Part shown: piece by piece, positions 18,590-28,625 of the stretch
Position numbering within the stretch: position 1 is the first letter of the stretch
Layout of the letters: every line of letters starts with the position of its first letter
From: [Haemophilus] felis
Lineage (GTDB): Bacteria > Pseudomonadota > Gammaproteobacteria > Enterobacterales > Pasteurellaceae
Reading direction: 5' to 3'
NCBI GenBank assembly: GCA_002015125.1
Contig: MUYB01000012.1
Location: 1 to 64,000 of the forward strand
DNA length: 64,000 nucleotides
Translations under genes and position numbers: made by a program
The notes under the pieces: generated by a model
Told to the model about the DNA's origin: nothing
What the model saw: the letters and a program-made list of their open reading frames with translations, nothing else
Database searches by the model: none

Positions 18590-18697
18590 AACATATTGTT
18601 GCACTGCGAAATGAGAAACGTTGCTACAATAAGGCTTCTGAAAAGAATGACCGCAAAGCTCTACCCCTTGAGGTTTTACCTCAAGGGGTATCTTTTT
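18590..18697 (+). ncRNA. tracrRNA of the type II-C system
   Basis: The anti-repeat reads GCACTGCGAAATGAGA, then AACG, then TTGCTACAAT, complementary to the array repeat with the same central bulge as in N. meningitidis. AAGGCTTCTGAAAAGAATG forms the nexus-like stem, and CTACCCCTTGAGG paired with CCTCAAGGGGTA plus TTTTT is the terminal stem and terminator. It is encoded on the plus strand just upstream of and divergent from cas9. It pairs with each repeat to make the Cas9 guide duplex. Confidence 0.92.
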
Positions 18698-18965
18698 GCC
18701 TAAAGAAAAGGAGGAATACTTCCGGAACTAACCAAAAAGTTAAGCTGATTTGTTATTGCCTTTGTTTCATCAATCAAACACTATTTATGTTTTTTCAAGA
18801 CCATTTTGATGCTGAAGTATTAAGCATTATTAATGTTAAAAATATTAATTTACCTAATCAAAATCCTATCGTAAGCGCAAATCACGTCAAATTTCTGTCA
18901 AGCACATCATTAATGACAGCGAGTTTAGCTGCAGAAAATGAGCCGATTAACCAAACCACAGGCAA
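18698..18965. other. Stretch with no supported gene between tracrRNA and tRNA terminator
   Basis: A 66-codon open frame (18787-18987) exists but has no ribosome site, no recognisable motif and runs into the tRNA terminator. The stretch may be a relic. Nothing else is visible. Confidence 0.3.
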
Positions 18966-19007
18966 TAAAAAAGCCGTAAGTTATTGATTTTAAAGACTAA
19001 CTTACGA
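18966..19007 (-). terminator. Terminator of the tRNA-Leu gene
   Basis: CGTAAGTTA at 18998-19006 (minus reading) pairs with TAACTTACG at 18975-18983, followed on the minus strand by GCTTTTTT. It stands about 10 bp after the tRNA 3' end. Confidence 0.65.
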
Positions 19008-19016
19008 CTAAAGTAT

Positions 19017-19103
19017 TGGTGCCAGTGGTCGGACTCGAACCGACACGCTTTTAAGGGCGGCGGATTTTGAATCCGCTACGTCTACCAATTTCGTCACACT
19101 GGC
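19017..19103 (-). tRNA. tRNA-Leu (anticodon CAA)
   Basis: On the minus strand GCCAGTG opens the acceptor stem and pairs with CACTGGC. The anticodon arm GGATTCAAAATCC places CAA at the anticodon. A long class II variable arm follows, and the T arm GTCGGTTCGAGTCCGAC is canonical. Discriminator A and an encoded CCA are present. The length of 87 nt fits a leucine tRNA. The gene lies between the CRISPR locus and the haem receptor, a possible integration landmark, though no attachment duplication was seen. Confidence 0.95.
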
Positions 19104-19491
19104 GTCTGAATTTCTGCATTATACGTTTTCGGATTTTGCTTGCAAGAATAAATTTAAAATTTTGATTTGAGTGTTTTAAATTTAATCAAAATAGTAATTA
19201 TCTAGATGACAGCTTTGAAACTGTTAATTTCTCCCGCTATTGTGTAAACGAAATAACTGATGTTTATTTCGACAACTTTGCAAGTTTCAAAACAACAGTT
19301 ATATATCATTAGTCAAAAGAGTACATTAAAGCCACCTCATTTAGTATTGTTTAACATTACTTTATGGAGATCCATATCACACCTAGAGACGGCTTCGAAC
19401 ATAAGAAAGAATAAATTTTGCCAAACTTCTTAAAGTAATTTAGAATTATTATCAATTACATTTCTTTTTTATTTATATCGGGAGAAAATCC
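19104..19491. other. Intergenic region upstream of the Hgp receptor
   Basis: There is no ORF. CGAAATAA/TTATTTCG arms at 19249-19272 form a weak hairpin. Near 19440-19460 lies ATTATTATCAATTA, loosely like a Fur site, which is expected before an iron/haem receptor but poorly conserved. GGGAG at 19480-19484 is the ribosome site for the GTG at 19492. Confidence 0.4.
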
Positions 19492-19496
19492 GTGAA

Positions 19497-19572
19497 CAAA
19501 CAAACAAACAAACAAACAAACAAACAAACAAACAAACAAACAAACAAACAAACAAACAAACAAACAAACAAA
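19497..19572 (+). repeat. CAAA tetranucleotide tract, 19 units (phase-variation switch)
   Basis: Nineteen perfect CAAA units stand five bases after the start of the only start codon with a ribosome site (GTG 19492-19494, GGGAG 7 bp upstream). In the reading frame of the receptor they encode TNKQ repeats. As sequenced the GTG frame meets TAG at 19576 just after the tract. A third frame meets TAG at 19580. Only a change to 20 or 17 units (or others of the same residue mod 3) joins the GTG to the receptor frame. Confidence 0.92.
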
Positions 19573-19616
19573 CAATAGCTAGTCATCTATTTGCTCCTTC
19601 TTCAATCACTCTTGCT

Positions 19617-22600
19617 TTGTTCAGTTACTTTTTGCTTTCGCTTCCAAGCTGGGCGGCTGAAGACAGTCTCATTTTGGATGAAATTAATGTGCAATCGGAG
19701 CAAGGTGAATTGAGCATCAAAGAACGCAAAGTGGGTGAGACCATCAAATCTGCCACCCAACTCAAACGCCAACAAGTGCAAGACAGCCGTGATTTAGTGC
19801 GTTATGAAACGGGGATTACCGTGGTGGAAAAAGGTCGCTTTGGTGCCAGCGGTTATGCGGTACGTGGGGTGGAAGAAAACCGTGTGGCGATCACTATTGA
19901 TGGACTTCAACAGGCGGAAACTCTGTCCTCACAAGGTTTTAAAGAAATTTTTGAAGGTTATGGCAATTTTAATAACACCCGAAACGGTGTTGAAATTGAA
20001 ACGTTAAAGCAAGCCGCCATTAACAAAGGGGCAAACTCGGTGAAAGTGGGAAGCGGTGCGCTCGGTGGTGCGGTGATGTTTGAAACCAAAGATCCGCGCG
20101 ATTTGCTCACAGAGAAAGATTGGCACCTTTCTTATAAAAAAGGCTATAACTCCGCTGACGATCAATATTTAGACACAGTCACATTAGCTGGTCGTTATAA
20201 ATGGTTTGATGCCATGGTGGTACACACTGGGCGCAAAGGCAGAGAAACCAAAAATTTTGGTTATAGCAGCTATGATGATCTCGCTCAAGGCAGAACTCGA
20301 GAAAAAGCCGACCCTTATCAACGCAAACAAGAAAGTACCTTGGTAAAATTAGGTTTTCAACCCAATGAAAATCATCGTTTCACTGCAATGGCGGATTTAT
20401 ATGAAACTCGTTCCCGTGGTCACGATTTTTCTTACACTCTAAAATACAATACTTATCCTTACGAGGAAAAAGAATTACGCCACACTGATGATAGCAACAA
20501 ACGCAAAAACTATGCTTTTAGTTATGAGAACTTTTCCTCTAATCCTTTCTACGACACATTAAAAATTACCTATTCTGATCAACATATTCGTGCTAGAGCG
20601 AGAACCGATGATTATTGCGATGGCAATGAGAAGTGCCATAATTTAAGTAATCCATTTGGAATTAAATACAATGCAAAAAATCAATTAGTGGGACAGGATA
20701 GTAGTTCAGCGATTTATACAAAAAAAGAAGGTGAATTGTTTAGAGCCTACTTTAAGCTGTATGAAGTTGATCCTAGTAATAGAAAAATTATACCTAGTTT
20801 TGCAAAGAACAGAGCAATTGGATATATGTTGAGTGTTCCAGCTAAGAAAAAACTTATTTTTTCTAAGGAAAATTTAGCTAAACTTAATGATTATGCGAGA
20901 AAAAATGGGTTTAATGAAGTAACTGATCCTGATGAGCTTAAATGTGTTACTTCTAAAGACGAATTGGATTCAAATGGAAAAGTTATTCCTAATAGTACGC
21001 CAACTAAAATTGCTGCAAATGTGTGTGAAGTTTCCCTCAGCGGTAAACGTGATGGCAAAAAAGAGTTTGCCGTTAATGGTGAAACATATGACATGTCTAT
21101 TACGGAACACAATAACAAAATTTCTATTGACCGTGCGAGAGGGGAAACTTTGTTTAAGTGCGGTGTTGAAGGTGGAATTAATTGTGATGTGACTACCAAG
21201 ACTGTCGAGGGATTAAATTGGAAAACGGGTGATAAAGTCAATATTCCTTTTGACGTTGTGGAAATTAACGGTGAAAAATTTGCGAAAATAAAAGGTACGC
21301 AAGATCAATCTGTTATTGTGCCACAAGGAATAGGTTACAACGGAAATCTGTGGACACAACGTGATTTAATTACGCGCACGAAACAAGCAAACCTTGATTT
21401 AACCAAATATCTCCAATTAGGAAAAACAGAACATAATTTAGCCTATGGGGCATTATGGTCTGAAACTAAAAAAGAAATGATTAACCATACAGGAGAATCG
21501 GCGTTAGATGTGAAATGGTGGGCGTTGCATAAAGATTGTGGTAGTCCAGTATGTACTAAGACTGATACCTTCTCTTATCTTATTCCAATTAAAGCCACTG
21601 CAAACGCCCTTTACCTTAGCGATGATTTTAAAGTGAATGATTATCTCAGTTTTGGTTTGGGTTACCGCTATGACCGTATTAAATACAAGCCTGAATACAA
21701 GCCAGGTGTGTCGCCAAAAATTCCAGACGATATGGTGACCAATTTGTTTGTTGCGGAACCCGCATTTAATCCAAAAGATTTAACAACTGAGGCAAATCGT
21801 CGTTTACGTGAGGAAAACGCAAATGCCAACATTGCCTATTTTTCCAAACCAAAAAAATATTCTGCCCATTCTTATAATCTTAGCGCCACCGTTGATCCGC
21901 TAGATTGGTTACGTTTGCAGGCGAAATACAGCAAAGGCTTTAGAGCGCCAACAGGAGAAGAAATTTATTTCACTTTCAAACATCCCGATTTCTCTATTCG
22001 CCCGAATCCTGACTTGAAGGCCGAAACCGCAAAAACCAAAGAAGTGGCATTAAGTGTGCATAACGAATATGGTTTTTTGACTTTGAGCGGGTTTGAAACC
22101 AAGTATGATAATTTTATTGATTTAATGTATTTAGGTTCACAACGTCTGCAAGGTCGCTCTGCGTTAACGCGTTTTGAGACTTATCAAAATGTGAACCGTG
22201 CTGATGCAAAAGTAAGAGGCATTGAAATTGACTCCAAACTCAATTTAGGCATTTTGTCTAAAAAATTAGATGAATTTGCACTAAATTATAAATTCACTCG
22301 TCAAAAAGGACGGGTGCAAATCGTCGAAGTGGATATTGCGGCTCCTACTGGGGTCAACAGTGCGGCTTCAGGTGAAAACTTAAAAGTGGAGGATTTCGAA
22401 TATAAAGAAATTGGTAGCCTTAATGCGGAAGTCCCGATGAATGCCATTCAACCTCAGACCCACGTTGTTGGCTTAAGTTATAACCACAGAAGCGGCAAGT
22501 TTGGCGTGGATCTATTTGTTACTCACGTTTCTGAGAAAAAAGCAAAAGACACTTACAATATGTTTTGGCGAGTGCAAAAAGCAGAAGAAACAGCAAAAGG

Positions 22601-22883
22601 AGTAGCAGATGAAGATCGTATTGTGAGAGATAGCTCCATAAGATGGCGTAGCAATGCTTACACTCTTGTGGATGTGATTGCTTATGTGAAACCCATTAAA
22701 AACCTCACCTTGCAATTTGGGGCATATAACTTAACCAATCAAAAATATCGCAGTTGGGACTTAGCAAGATCGATTAGACCATTTGGAACAAGTAATATCA
22801 TCAACCAACGCACTGGCGCAGGCATCAACCGCTTCAACGCCCCAGGTCGCAACTTTAAACTCAGTGCGGAGTTAACTTTCTAA
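19617..22883 (+). CDS. TonB-dependent haemoglobin/haemoglobin-haptoglobin receptor, Hgp family, phase-variable (OFF as sequenced)
   Basis: The product is an outer-membrane receptor that takes haem from host haemoproteins with TonB energy. The mature part opens with a TonB box (LDEINV) and the plug domain QQVQDSRDLVRYETGI...FGASGYAVRGVEENRVAITIDGLQQAETLSSQGF, which is diagnostic of HgpA/B/C of H. influenzae. The barrel ends with FNAPGRNFKLSAELTF and a terminal Phe. From 19617 the only in-frame start is a TTG inside the signal peptide. The true start is the GTG at 19492, giving a TNKQ-repeat leader, then HLFAPSSITLALFSYFLLSL and a cleavage site before AEDS. With 19 CAAA units that start is out of frame. 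In H. influenzae hgp genes the tract is CCAA and follows the signal sequence; here it is CAAA and precedes it. Confidence 0.93.
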   Translation: MFSYFLLSLPSWAAEDSLILDEINVQSEQGELSIKERKVGETIKSATQLKRQQVQDSRDLVRYETGITVVEKGRFGASGYAVRGVEENRVAITIDGLQQAETLSSQGFKEIFEGYGNFNNTRNGVEIETLKQAAINKGANSVKVGSGALGGAVMFETKDPRDLLTEKDWHLSYKKGYNSADDQYLDTVTLAGRYKWFDAMVVHTGRKGRETKNFGYSSYDDLAQGRTREKADPYQRKQESTLVKLGFQPNENHRFTAMADLYETRSRGHDFSYTLKYNTYPYEEKELRHTDDSNKRKNYAFSYENFSSNPFYDTLKITYSDQHIRARARTDDYCDGNEKCHNLSNPFGIKYNAKNQLVGQDSSSAIYTKKEGELFRAYFKLYEVDPSNRKIIPSFAKNRAIGYMLSVPAKKKLIFSKENLAKLNDYARKNGFNEVTDPDELKCVTSKDELDSNGKVIPNSTPTKIAANVCEVSLSGKRDGKKEFAVNGETYDMSITEHNNKISIDRARGETLFKCGVEGGINCDVTTKTVEGLNWKTGDKVNIPFDVVEINGEKFAKIKGTQDQSVIVPQGIGYNGNLWTQRDLITRTKQANLDLTKYLQLGKTEHNLAYGALWSETKKEMINHTGESALDVKWWALHKDCGSPVCTKTDTFSYLIPIKATANALYLSDDFKVNDYLSFGLGYRYDRIKYKPEYKPGVSPKIPDDMVTNLFVAEPAFNPKDLTTEANRRLREENANANIAYFSKPKKYSAHSYNLSATVDPLDWLRLQAKYSKGFRAPTGEEIYFTFKHPDFSIRPNPDLKAETAKTKEVALSVHNEYGFLTLSGFETKYDNFIDLMYLGSQRLQGRSALTRFETYQNVNRADAKVRGIEIDSKLNLGILSKKLDEFALNYKFTRQKGRVQIVEVDIAAPTGVNSAASGENLKVEDFEYKEIGSLNAEVPMNAIQPQTHVVGLSYNHRSGKFGVDLFVTHVSEKKAKDTYNMFWRVQKAEETAKGVADEDRIVRDSSIRWRSNAYTLVDVIAYVKPIKNLTLQFGAYNLTNQKYRSWDLARSIRPFGTSNIINQRTGAGINRFNAPGRNFKLSAELTF

Positions 22884-22913
22884 ATTGGTATAACATTCTT
22901 GTAAGTTGAAAAG

Positions 22914-22944
22914 AAGGTCAAATCATCATGGTTTGACCTTTTTT
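22914..22944 (+). terminator. Terminator of the Hgp receptor gene
   Basis: AAGGTCAAA pairs with TTTGACCTT around a 9-nt loop, followed by a T run. It stands 30 bp after the stop. Confidence 0.8.
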
Positions 22945-22963
22945 ATGCTTTAATTTTGAGAGC

Positions 22964-23290
22964 TTATTTTTTCCAAATAACGTGGAATTCGCGATTTTCT
23001 TCTTGGTGTGATATTAAGAATTTGGCAAAAATATCATTCATTTCATCTTGTTCATTCACTAATCCAATCCATACTTCAGCATAGGCTTCAGGATCGATAA
23101 GCACACCAATTTCCATATCCCAGTCTTCTGCTGTTTCAACAAATTCAACTGCGCCATTTTGCTCAAATTGTAGATTAAAAAGCAATATATCGGCGGGATC
23201 GAGGTGTTCTGGCGCCATTTCAAGAAAAATATCGTAGGCGATATCAATAGCTTCATCTGGGGTAAGTTTATTTTTTATAGCTGTTTTCAT
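22964..23290 (-). CDS. Putative double-stranded DNA mimic protein (HI1450 / YciU family, DUF440)
   Basis: The 108-residue, strongly acidic protein matches H. influenzae HI1450 along its length: [44 protein letters not shown] and [14 protein letters not shown] at the end. HI1450 has a negatively charged surface resembling DNA and was reported to bind HU. The cellular role is unsettled. It is a single gene between the receptor terminator and the dxs terminator. The start ATG has GAGGACAG upstream. Confidence 0.9.
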   Translation of the reverse strand: MKTAIKNKLTPDEAIDIAYDIFLEMAPEHLDPADILLFNLQFEQNGAVEFVETAEDWDMEIGVLIDPEAYAEVWIGLVNEQDEMNDIFAKFLISHQEENREFHVIWKK

Positions 23291-23380
23291 AGCTGTCCTC
23301 GTTAAAATATTTGGCGCGGAATTCTAACACAGGATATTTAGATGTATAGGTTTGATGTGAAAATGGGTGTTTTTAGCAGA

Positions 23381-23410
23381 TAAAAACCGCCATATCAAAA
23401 GATATGGCGG
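23381..23410 (-). terminator. Terminator of dxs
   Basis: On the minus strand CCGCCATATC pairs with GATATGGCGG around TTTT and is followed by TTTTTA. It lies about 100 bp after the dxs stop. Confidence 0.75.
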
Positions 23411-23507
23411 GAGGTCTTAACATAAGAAAGTTTAAAAAGACGATTGCATTTGCAATACACTAGCGATGTATAAGACTATTGAATTTTGAAATAGTTCCAA
23501 AAAAATT

Positions 23508-25373
23508 TTAAATTTTTTTCTCTTTTTTTAAAAAATGTTGAATTTGTTGTTCAATGCCTTGGGCGTCGAGTTGTAAATCTGCCAAAATTTCTTGTTGTGT
23601 GCCTTGTGGAATAAAGAAATCAGGTAAGCCAAGTTGTAACAATTTGACCTTGGCTTGATGCTGATTCAATACTTCGGCGATAGCACCGCCAGCACCGCCT
23701 TGAATGGCATTTTCTTCTAAACTCACTAAGAGAGAATGCGTTTGCGATAACTGTAGAACCATTTGTTCATCAATAGGTTTGACAAAGCGCATATCCACTA
23801 AAGTTGCGTTAAGTTTTTGTGCCACATCTTTTGCTGAAGGCAATAAAGTACCAAAGTTTAATATGGCAATATTTTCCCCTTGTTGAATGAGGCGACTTTT
23901 TCCCACTTGCAATGTTTGCAACGGCGTTAGTTCTACGCCAATGGCGTTGCCGCGAGGATAGCGTACCGCCGCTGGTTGGTTTAATTGATAACCTGTGTAA
24001 AGCATTTGGCGGCATTCATTTTCATCGCTCGGTGTCATAATCACCATATTTGGAATGCAGCGCATAAAGCTTATATCAAATGCCCCTTGGTGCGTTTGTC
24101 CGTCGGCACCGACGACGCCAGCACGATCAATGGCGAATAACACAGGCAAATTTTGAATGGCGACGTCGTGGATTAACTGATCGTAAGCGCGCTGTAAAAA
24201 TGTGGAATAGATTGCAACCACAGGTTTATAACCGCCAATGGCTAAACCTGCCGCGAAAGTTACTGCGTGCTGTTCTGCAATGGCTACATCAAAATACTGT
24301 TGTGGATATTGTTGCGAGAATTTAACCATACCAGAACCTTCTCGCATTGCTGGCGTGATGCCTATCAGTTTGGGGTCCTGTGTTGCTATTTCACATAGCC
24401 AATCTCCAAAAATTTGGGAATAGGTTGGATTTGCGTTGGATTTTGGGAGTTCGCCGCTAGCAGGATCAAATTTTGGAACACCATGGAATCCAATGGGATC
24501 TTTTTCTGCAGGGGCATAACCTTTGCCTTTCTTGGTGACAATATGCAAAAATTGTGGCCCTTTGAGATTGCGCATATTTTTTAAGGTGCTAATTAATTCT
24601 TCAATATTATGTCCGTCGATTGGGCCAATATAGTTAAAACCGAGTTGTTCAAATAAGGTGCCTACAGAGGAAACAAAACCTTTGACGTGTTCTTCGGTTT
24701 TTTTCATAAATTCTTTAATTGGTGGAACGCCTGAAAGAATTTTTTTGCCGCCCTCACGAATGGAAGAATAGAAAGAACCCGTCAATAAACGTGCAAGATG
24801 GTTATTTAACGCCCCCACATTTTCTGAAATAGACATTTCGTTATCATTGAGGATCACCAGCATATCAGTGTGCAACGAACCTGCGTGATTCATCGCTTCA
24901 AACGCCATTCCAGCGGTAATAGCACCGTCGCCGATAACACAAACGGTTTTTCGGTCAGCATTTTCTTTTTGAGCGGCGATGGCGATGCCTAATCCTGCAC
25001 TGATGGAGGTGGAGGAATGTCCAACGCTCAAGACGTCAAATTCACTTTCTTCACGCCATGGGAAAGGGTGGATGCCATTCTTTTGTCGAATAGTTGACAT
25101 TTGATCGCGACGACCAGTGAGGATTTTGTGCGGATAAGCTTGATGCCCTACGTCCCAAATCAGCTGATCAAAAGGCGTTTTAAACACATAATGTAACGCC
25201 ACTGTTAATTCGACAGTTCCCAATCCTGAGGCTAAATGACCACTGCTTTGACTGACGGAATTGAGCAAATATTCGCGTAGTTCTTGGCATAGCTGTGGTA
25301 ATTGAGATTTGCTCAATAAACGTAAATCTTCAGGTGAGTTAATGAGAGATAAAAGCGGATAATGTTGGCTCAT
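23508..25373 (-). CDS. dxs: 1-deoxy-D-xylulose-5-phosphate synthase
   Basis: DXS condenses pyruvate and glyceraldehyde-3-phosphate, the first step of the MEP isoprenoid pathway, and needs thiamine diphosphate. The 621-residue protein shows [22 protein letters not shown], the ThDP/Mg motif [18 protein letters not shown] with downstream NDN, and the transketolase pyrimidine domain [13 protein letters not shown]. The C-terminal domain contains [11 protein letters not shown]. The usual partners ispA and xseB are not upstream; a divergent ycgN is. The start ATG at 25373 lies about 170 bp from ycgN. Confidence 0.96.
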   Translation of the reverse strand: MSQHYPLLSLINSPEDLRLLSKSQLPQLCQELREYLLNSVSQSSGHLASGLGTVELTVALHYVFKTPFDQLIWDVGHQAYPHKILTGRRDQMSTIRQKNGIHPFPWREESEFDVLSVGHSSTSISAGLGIAIAAQKENADRKTVCVIGDGAITAGMAFEAMNHAGSLHTDMLVILNDNEMSISENVGALNNHLARLLTGSFYSSIREGGKKILSGVPPIKEFMKKTEEHVKGFVSSVGTLFEQLGFNYIGPIDGHNIEELISTLKNMRNLKGPQFLHIVTKKGKGYAPAEKDPIGFHGVPKFDPASGELPKSNANPTYSQIFGDWLCEIATQDPKLIGITPAMREGSGMVKFSQQYPQQYFDVAIAEQHAVTFAAGLAIGGYKPVVAIYSTFLQRAYDQLIHDVAIQNLPVLFAIDRAGVVGADGQTHQGAFDISFMRCIPNMVIMTPSDENECRQMLYTGYQLNQPAAVRYPRGNAIGVELTPLQTLQVGKSRLIQQGENIAILNFGTLLPSAKDVAQKLNATLVDMRFVKPIDEQMVLQLSQTHSLLVSLEENAIQGGAGGAIAEVLNQHQAKVKLLQLGLPDFFIPQGTQQEILADLQLDAQGIEQQIQHFLKKEKKI

Positions 25374-25555
25374 TGTAATTGTGCTTAATTAGTCAAAAAT
25401 GGCCCCGATTATATATCAAAGCTGGGCTTTTTGTCTTAAATATGTGGTAGATTTTGTCTTTAAATTCATCTGGTTTGATGTCCTATTCGTGCTCTTAGTT
25501 TCAGAAAAGTGGAAATAGGGTAGAATGCGCATTTTATTTCGTGGATATCAATTGT

Positions 25556-25996
25556 ATGGGAATAACACCTGATTTTTGGAAGCATAAAACCTTATTAGAG
25601 ATGAATGAGGAAGAATGGGAAGCGCTTTGCGATGGCTGTGGAAAATGTTGCTATCGTAAATTTATTGAAGGTCGAGGAAAGCGTGAACGTTTATATTTTA
25701 CTCGTATTGCCTGCAATTTATTGGATTTAGAAAGTGGCAAATGCGGTTGTTATGAGAATCGTTTTTCTTTGGAGAAGGATTGTACTAAATTGACTAAACG
25801 CAATTTGCCTGACTTTCATTGGTTACCTTCTTCTTGTGCTTATCGCCTACGCTATGAAGGAAAGCCTTTATTTGATTGGCACCCTTTAATTTCTGGTCGT
25901 TCAGATTCGGTGAAATTAGCCCATATCCCTATTGAAAATGGCGTTCATGAAAAAGACGTTATAGATTGGTTTGATTTTGTGATTGAAGAAGATTGA
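25556..25996 (+). CDS. ycgN: YcgN family cysteine-cluster protein (UPF0260)
   Basis: The 146-residue protein carries the family cysteine cluster CDGCGKCC near residue 30 and further Cys residues in ACNLLDLESGKCGCY, DCTKLTK and SSCAYR, which suggests metal or iron-sulphur binding. WLPSSCAYRLRYEGKPLFDWHPL is typical of the group. Function is unknown. I prefer the ATG at 25556 (MGITPDFWKHKTL) by family length; a GTG at 25541 adds five residues. In H. influenzae the equivalent gene also borders the glycogen operon. Confidence 0.85.
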   Translation: MGITPDFWKHKTLLEMNEEEWEALCDGCGKCCYRKFIEGRGKRERLYFTRIACNLLDLESGKCGCYENRFSLEKDCTKLTKRNLPDFHWLPSSCAYRLRYEGKPLFDWHPLISGRSDSVKLAHIPIENGVHEKDVIDWFDFVIEED

Positions 25997-26120
25997 TCTA
26001 TCACAATTTTCCTTATCTCCCATTTAAAAATATTATGACGGAGATCACTAATTTAAATAAAAGTCATTGCCTTAATCGGGGGCTTGGATAGAATGAATCC
26101 AGTGATTTCAGTTGTAGGTA

Positions 26121-26402
26121 GTGAATAATGAATATAATGCGTTTTCCCCTTGGTTACATCAAGATAGGCAATTTCCTCATTGGATTGGCTGGCGCGTTTT
26201 TTCCTTTCAATATTTTCAACACCATTCAAAAATCATCATGCCGAAAGCGGCTTTCCTTTTTCCTGTTACTTTCTTTTATAAAAAACAGCCTTGTTTTCTA
26301 TTAGTAGGAAATGAAGAGGATATTTGATTATTTGGTGATGAAATTCCAACCTATACGATTAATTTACAATTTAGAACGATAATTTGCATATCGCGTTATC
26401 CA
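26121..26402 (+). pseudogene. Possible malQ N-terminal relic in the ycgN-glgB gap
   Basis: The 430-bp gap before glgB holds no complete gene. One frame reads KAAFLFPVTFFYKKQPCFLLVGNEEDI, then TGA (26325-26327), then LFGDEIPTYTINLQF before a further stop. A TGG in place of the TGA would make a continuous beta-rich segment of the kind found at the start of MalQ (4-alpha-glucanotransferase). malQ occupies this place in H. influenzae as I remember it. The match is weak and made by eye. Confidence 0.25.
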
Positions 26403-26426
26403 TAAAGATTAAAGAGAGGGATAATT

Positions 26427-28619
26427 ATGACTCAATTAGTATCGCAAGCGGCAATTAATGCTTTTTTTGATGGTTATCATGGCGATCCTTTTTCTGTTTT
26501 AGGCATTCATGAAACAGATAAAGGAATTGAAATAAGAGTGTTGTTACCTGATGCAAGTCGAGTATTTGTGATTGATAATGAAAAAGGCGAGGAAATTTGT
26601 GAGTTGGATTGTCTTGATGAACGGGGGTTCTTTGCTGCTGTTATTCCAAATACTCGCAGTTTTTTTGCTTATCAATTGAAAGTCTTTTGGGGGCATGAGC
26701 CACAAATTATTGAAGATCCTTACCGATTCCATTTAATGATTGATGATTTAGAAAATTGGTTATTGGGTAGTGGAGATTATTTACGTCCGTATGAAATTTT
26801 AGGCGCGCATTTTACTGAATGTGATGGCGTGTCTGGGGTGAATTTCCGCCTTTGGGCGCCGAATGCTAAACGAGTTTCTGTCGTTGGGGATTTTAACTAT
26901 TGGGATGGTCGTCGCCACCCAATGCGTTTTCATCGAAGTAGTGGTATTTGGGAGTTATTTTTACCAAAAGCTTCACTGGGTCAATTGTATAAATTTGAAT
27001 TAATTGATTGCCATGGACAGCTTCGCTTAAAAGCTGATCCTTATGCTTTTGGCTCTCAGTTACGCCCTGATACCGCTTCTCAAATTAGCGCTTTGCCTGA
27101 AATCGTGCCAATGACTGAAGCACGTCGTAAAGCTAATCAATATGATCAACCAATTTCTATTTATGAAGTGCACTTAGGCTCTTGGCGACGTAATCTCGAA
27201 AATAATTTTTGGCTGGATTACGATCAAATCGCCGATGAATTAATTCCTTATGTGAAAGAAATGGGCTTTACCCACATCGAATTTCTTCCTTTGTCAGAAT
27301 TTCCTTTTGACGGTTCTTGGGGCTATCAACCGCTGGGATTGTATTCGCCCACAAGCCGTTTTGGTTCCCCTGAAGCCTTGAAACGCTTGGTGCAAAAAGC
27401 ACACGACGCCGACATTAACGTGATTTTAGACTGGGTGCCAGGGCATTTCCCAAGCGATACCCACGGTTTGGTGGCGTTTGACGGTACGGCACTTTATGAA
27501 CACGCTGATCCTCGTGAAGGTTATCATCAAGACTGGAACACTTTAATTTACAACTACGGACGTAATGAAGTTCGCAACTTTTTATCCAGTAATGCCTTGT
27601 ACTGGCTGGAACGCATCGGCTTTGACGGCGTGCGAGTGGATGCCGTAGCGTCAATGATTTACCGTGATTATAGCCGTGCAGAAGGGCAATGGATCCCAAA
27701 TCAATATGGTGGACGTGAAAATTTGGAAGCCATTGAATTTTTAAAACATACTAACTGGAAAATTGACTCTGAAATACAGGGCGCAATTTCTATTGCCGAA
27801 GAATCTACTTCTTTTGCTGGCGTTACACGTCCTTCCGCAGAAGGTGGATTAGGCTTCCATTTTAAATGGAATATGGGCTGGATGAATGACACTTTAAGCT
27901 ATATGCAAAAAGATCCTGTTTATCGTCAGTATCATCATAATCAGATGACCTTTGGTATGATGTATCAATATAGTGAAAATTTTGTGTTACCGCTTTCTCA
28001 TGATGAAGTGGTTCATGGTAAATCTTCCTTGCTCGGTAAAATGCCTGGCGATGCTTGGCAAAAATTTGCAAATCTACGCGCTTATTACGGTTATATGTGG
28101 GGCTACCCAGGTAAAAAATTGTTGTTTATGGGGAATGAATTTGCTCAAGGGCGTGAATGGAACTACCAAGAAAGCCTTGATTGGTATTTATTAGATGAAC
28201 AACAGGGCGGTAAGTGGCATCAAGGCGTGCAACTTTTGGTGAAAGATTTGAATCACACTTACCAAAAACAAGCTGCATTATTTGAATTAGATGGCGATCC
28301 TGCAGGCTTTGACTGGTTGGTTGTCAATGATTATGAAAATTCCGTTTTTGTGTTTGAGCGCCGTAGTCGTAGCGGAGAACGGATTATCGTCGCCAGTAAT
28401 TTTACGCCTGTACCTCGCCATAATTATCGTTTTGGCGTGAATGAAGCAGGTAAATATGAAGAAATTCTAAATACGGATTCTGCATTCTATCAAGGATCTA
28501 ATTTGGGTAACTTAGGTCAAGTGGAGGCAGAGCATATTGCGAGTCATAACCGTACACATTCTATTTCTATTACGATTCCGCCATTAGCTACGGTTTATTT
28601 AAAATGGAAAGGAGAATAA
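26427..28619 (+). CDS. glgB: 1,4-alpha-glucan branching enzyme
   Basis: GlgB makes the alpha-1,6 branches of glycogen. The 730-residue protein has the N1 domain and the CBM48 domain ([26 protein letters not shown]). The GH13 barrel shows [23 protein letters not shown], the nucleophile region [22 protein letters not shown] (acid/base Glu) and [12 protein letters not shown]. It is first gene of glgB-glgX-glgC-glgA-glgP, 6 bp before glgX, with AGAGAGGG as ribosome site. Bases 27240-27700 use more G/C-ending codons than the rest, possibly an imported segment. Confidence 0.97.
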   Translation: MTQLVSQAAINAFFDGYHGDPFSVLGIHETDKGIEIRVLLPDASRVFVIDNEKGEEICELDCLDERGFFAAVIPNTRSFFAYQLKVFWGHEPQIIEDPYRFHLMIDDLENWLLGSGDYLRPYEILGAHFTECDGVSGVNFRLWAPNAKRVSVVGDFNYWDGRRHPMRFHRSSGIWELFLPKASLGQLYKFELIDCHGQLRLKADPYAFGSQLRPDTASQISALPEIVPMTEARRKANQYDQPISIYEVHLGSWRRNLENNFWLDYDQIADELIPYVKEMGFTHIEFLPLSEFPFDGSWGYQPLGLYSPTSRFGSPEALKRLVQKAHDADINVILDWVPGHFPSDTHGLVAFDGTALYEHADPREGYHQDWNTLIYNYGRNEVRNFLSSNALYWLERIGFDGVRVDAVASMIYRDYSRAEGQWIPNQYGGRENLEAIEFLKHTNWKIDSEIQGAISIAEESTSFAGVTRPSAEGGLGFHFKWNMGWMNDTLSYMQKDPVYRQYHHNQMTFGMMYQYSENFVLPLSHDEVVHGKSSLLGKMPGDAWQKFANLRAYYGYMWGYPGKKLLFMGNEFAQGREWNYQESLDWYLLDEQQGGKWHQGVQLLVKDLNHTYQKQAALFELDGDPAGFDWLVVNDYENSVFVFERRSRSGERIIVASNFTPVPRHNYRFGVNEAGKYEEILNTDSAFYQGSNLGNLGQVEAEHIASHNRTHSISITIPPLATVYLKWKGE

Positions 28620-28625
28620 ACTAGA

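Noticed and set aside
18787..18987. 66-codon ORF (MFFQDHFDAEVL...) between tracrRNA and tRNA-Leu
   Set aside because: It has no ribosome site and no family resemblance, and its end lies inside the tRNA terminator hairpin. Probably chance or a relic.
19017..19103. tRNA-Leu as attachment site of the CRISPR/phage region
   Set aside because: No duplicated tRNA 3' end or integrase gene was found on either side.
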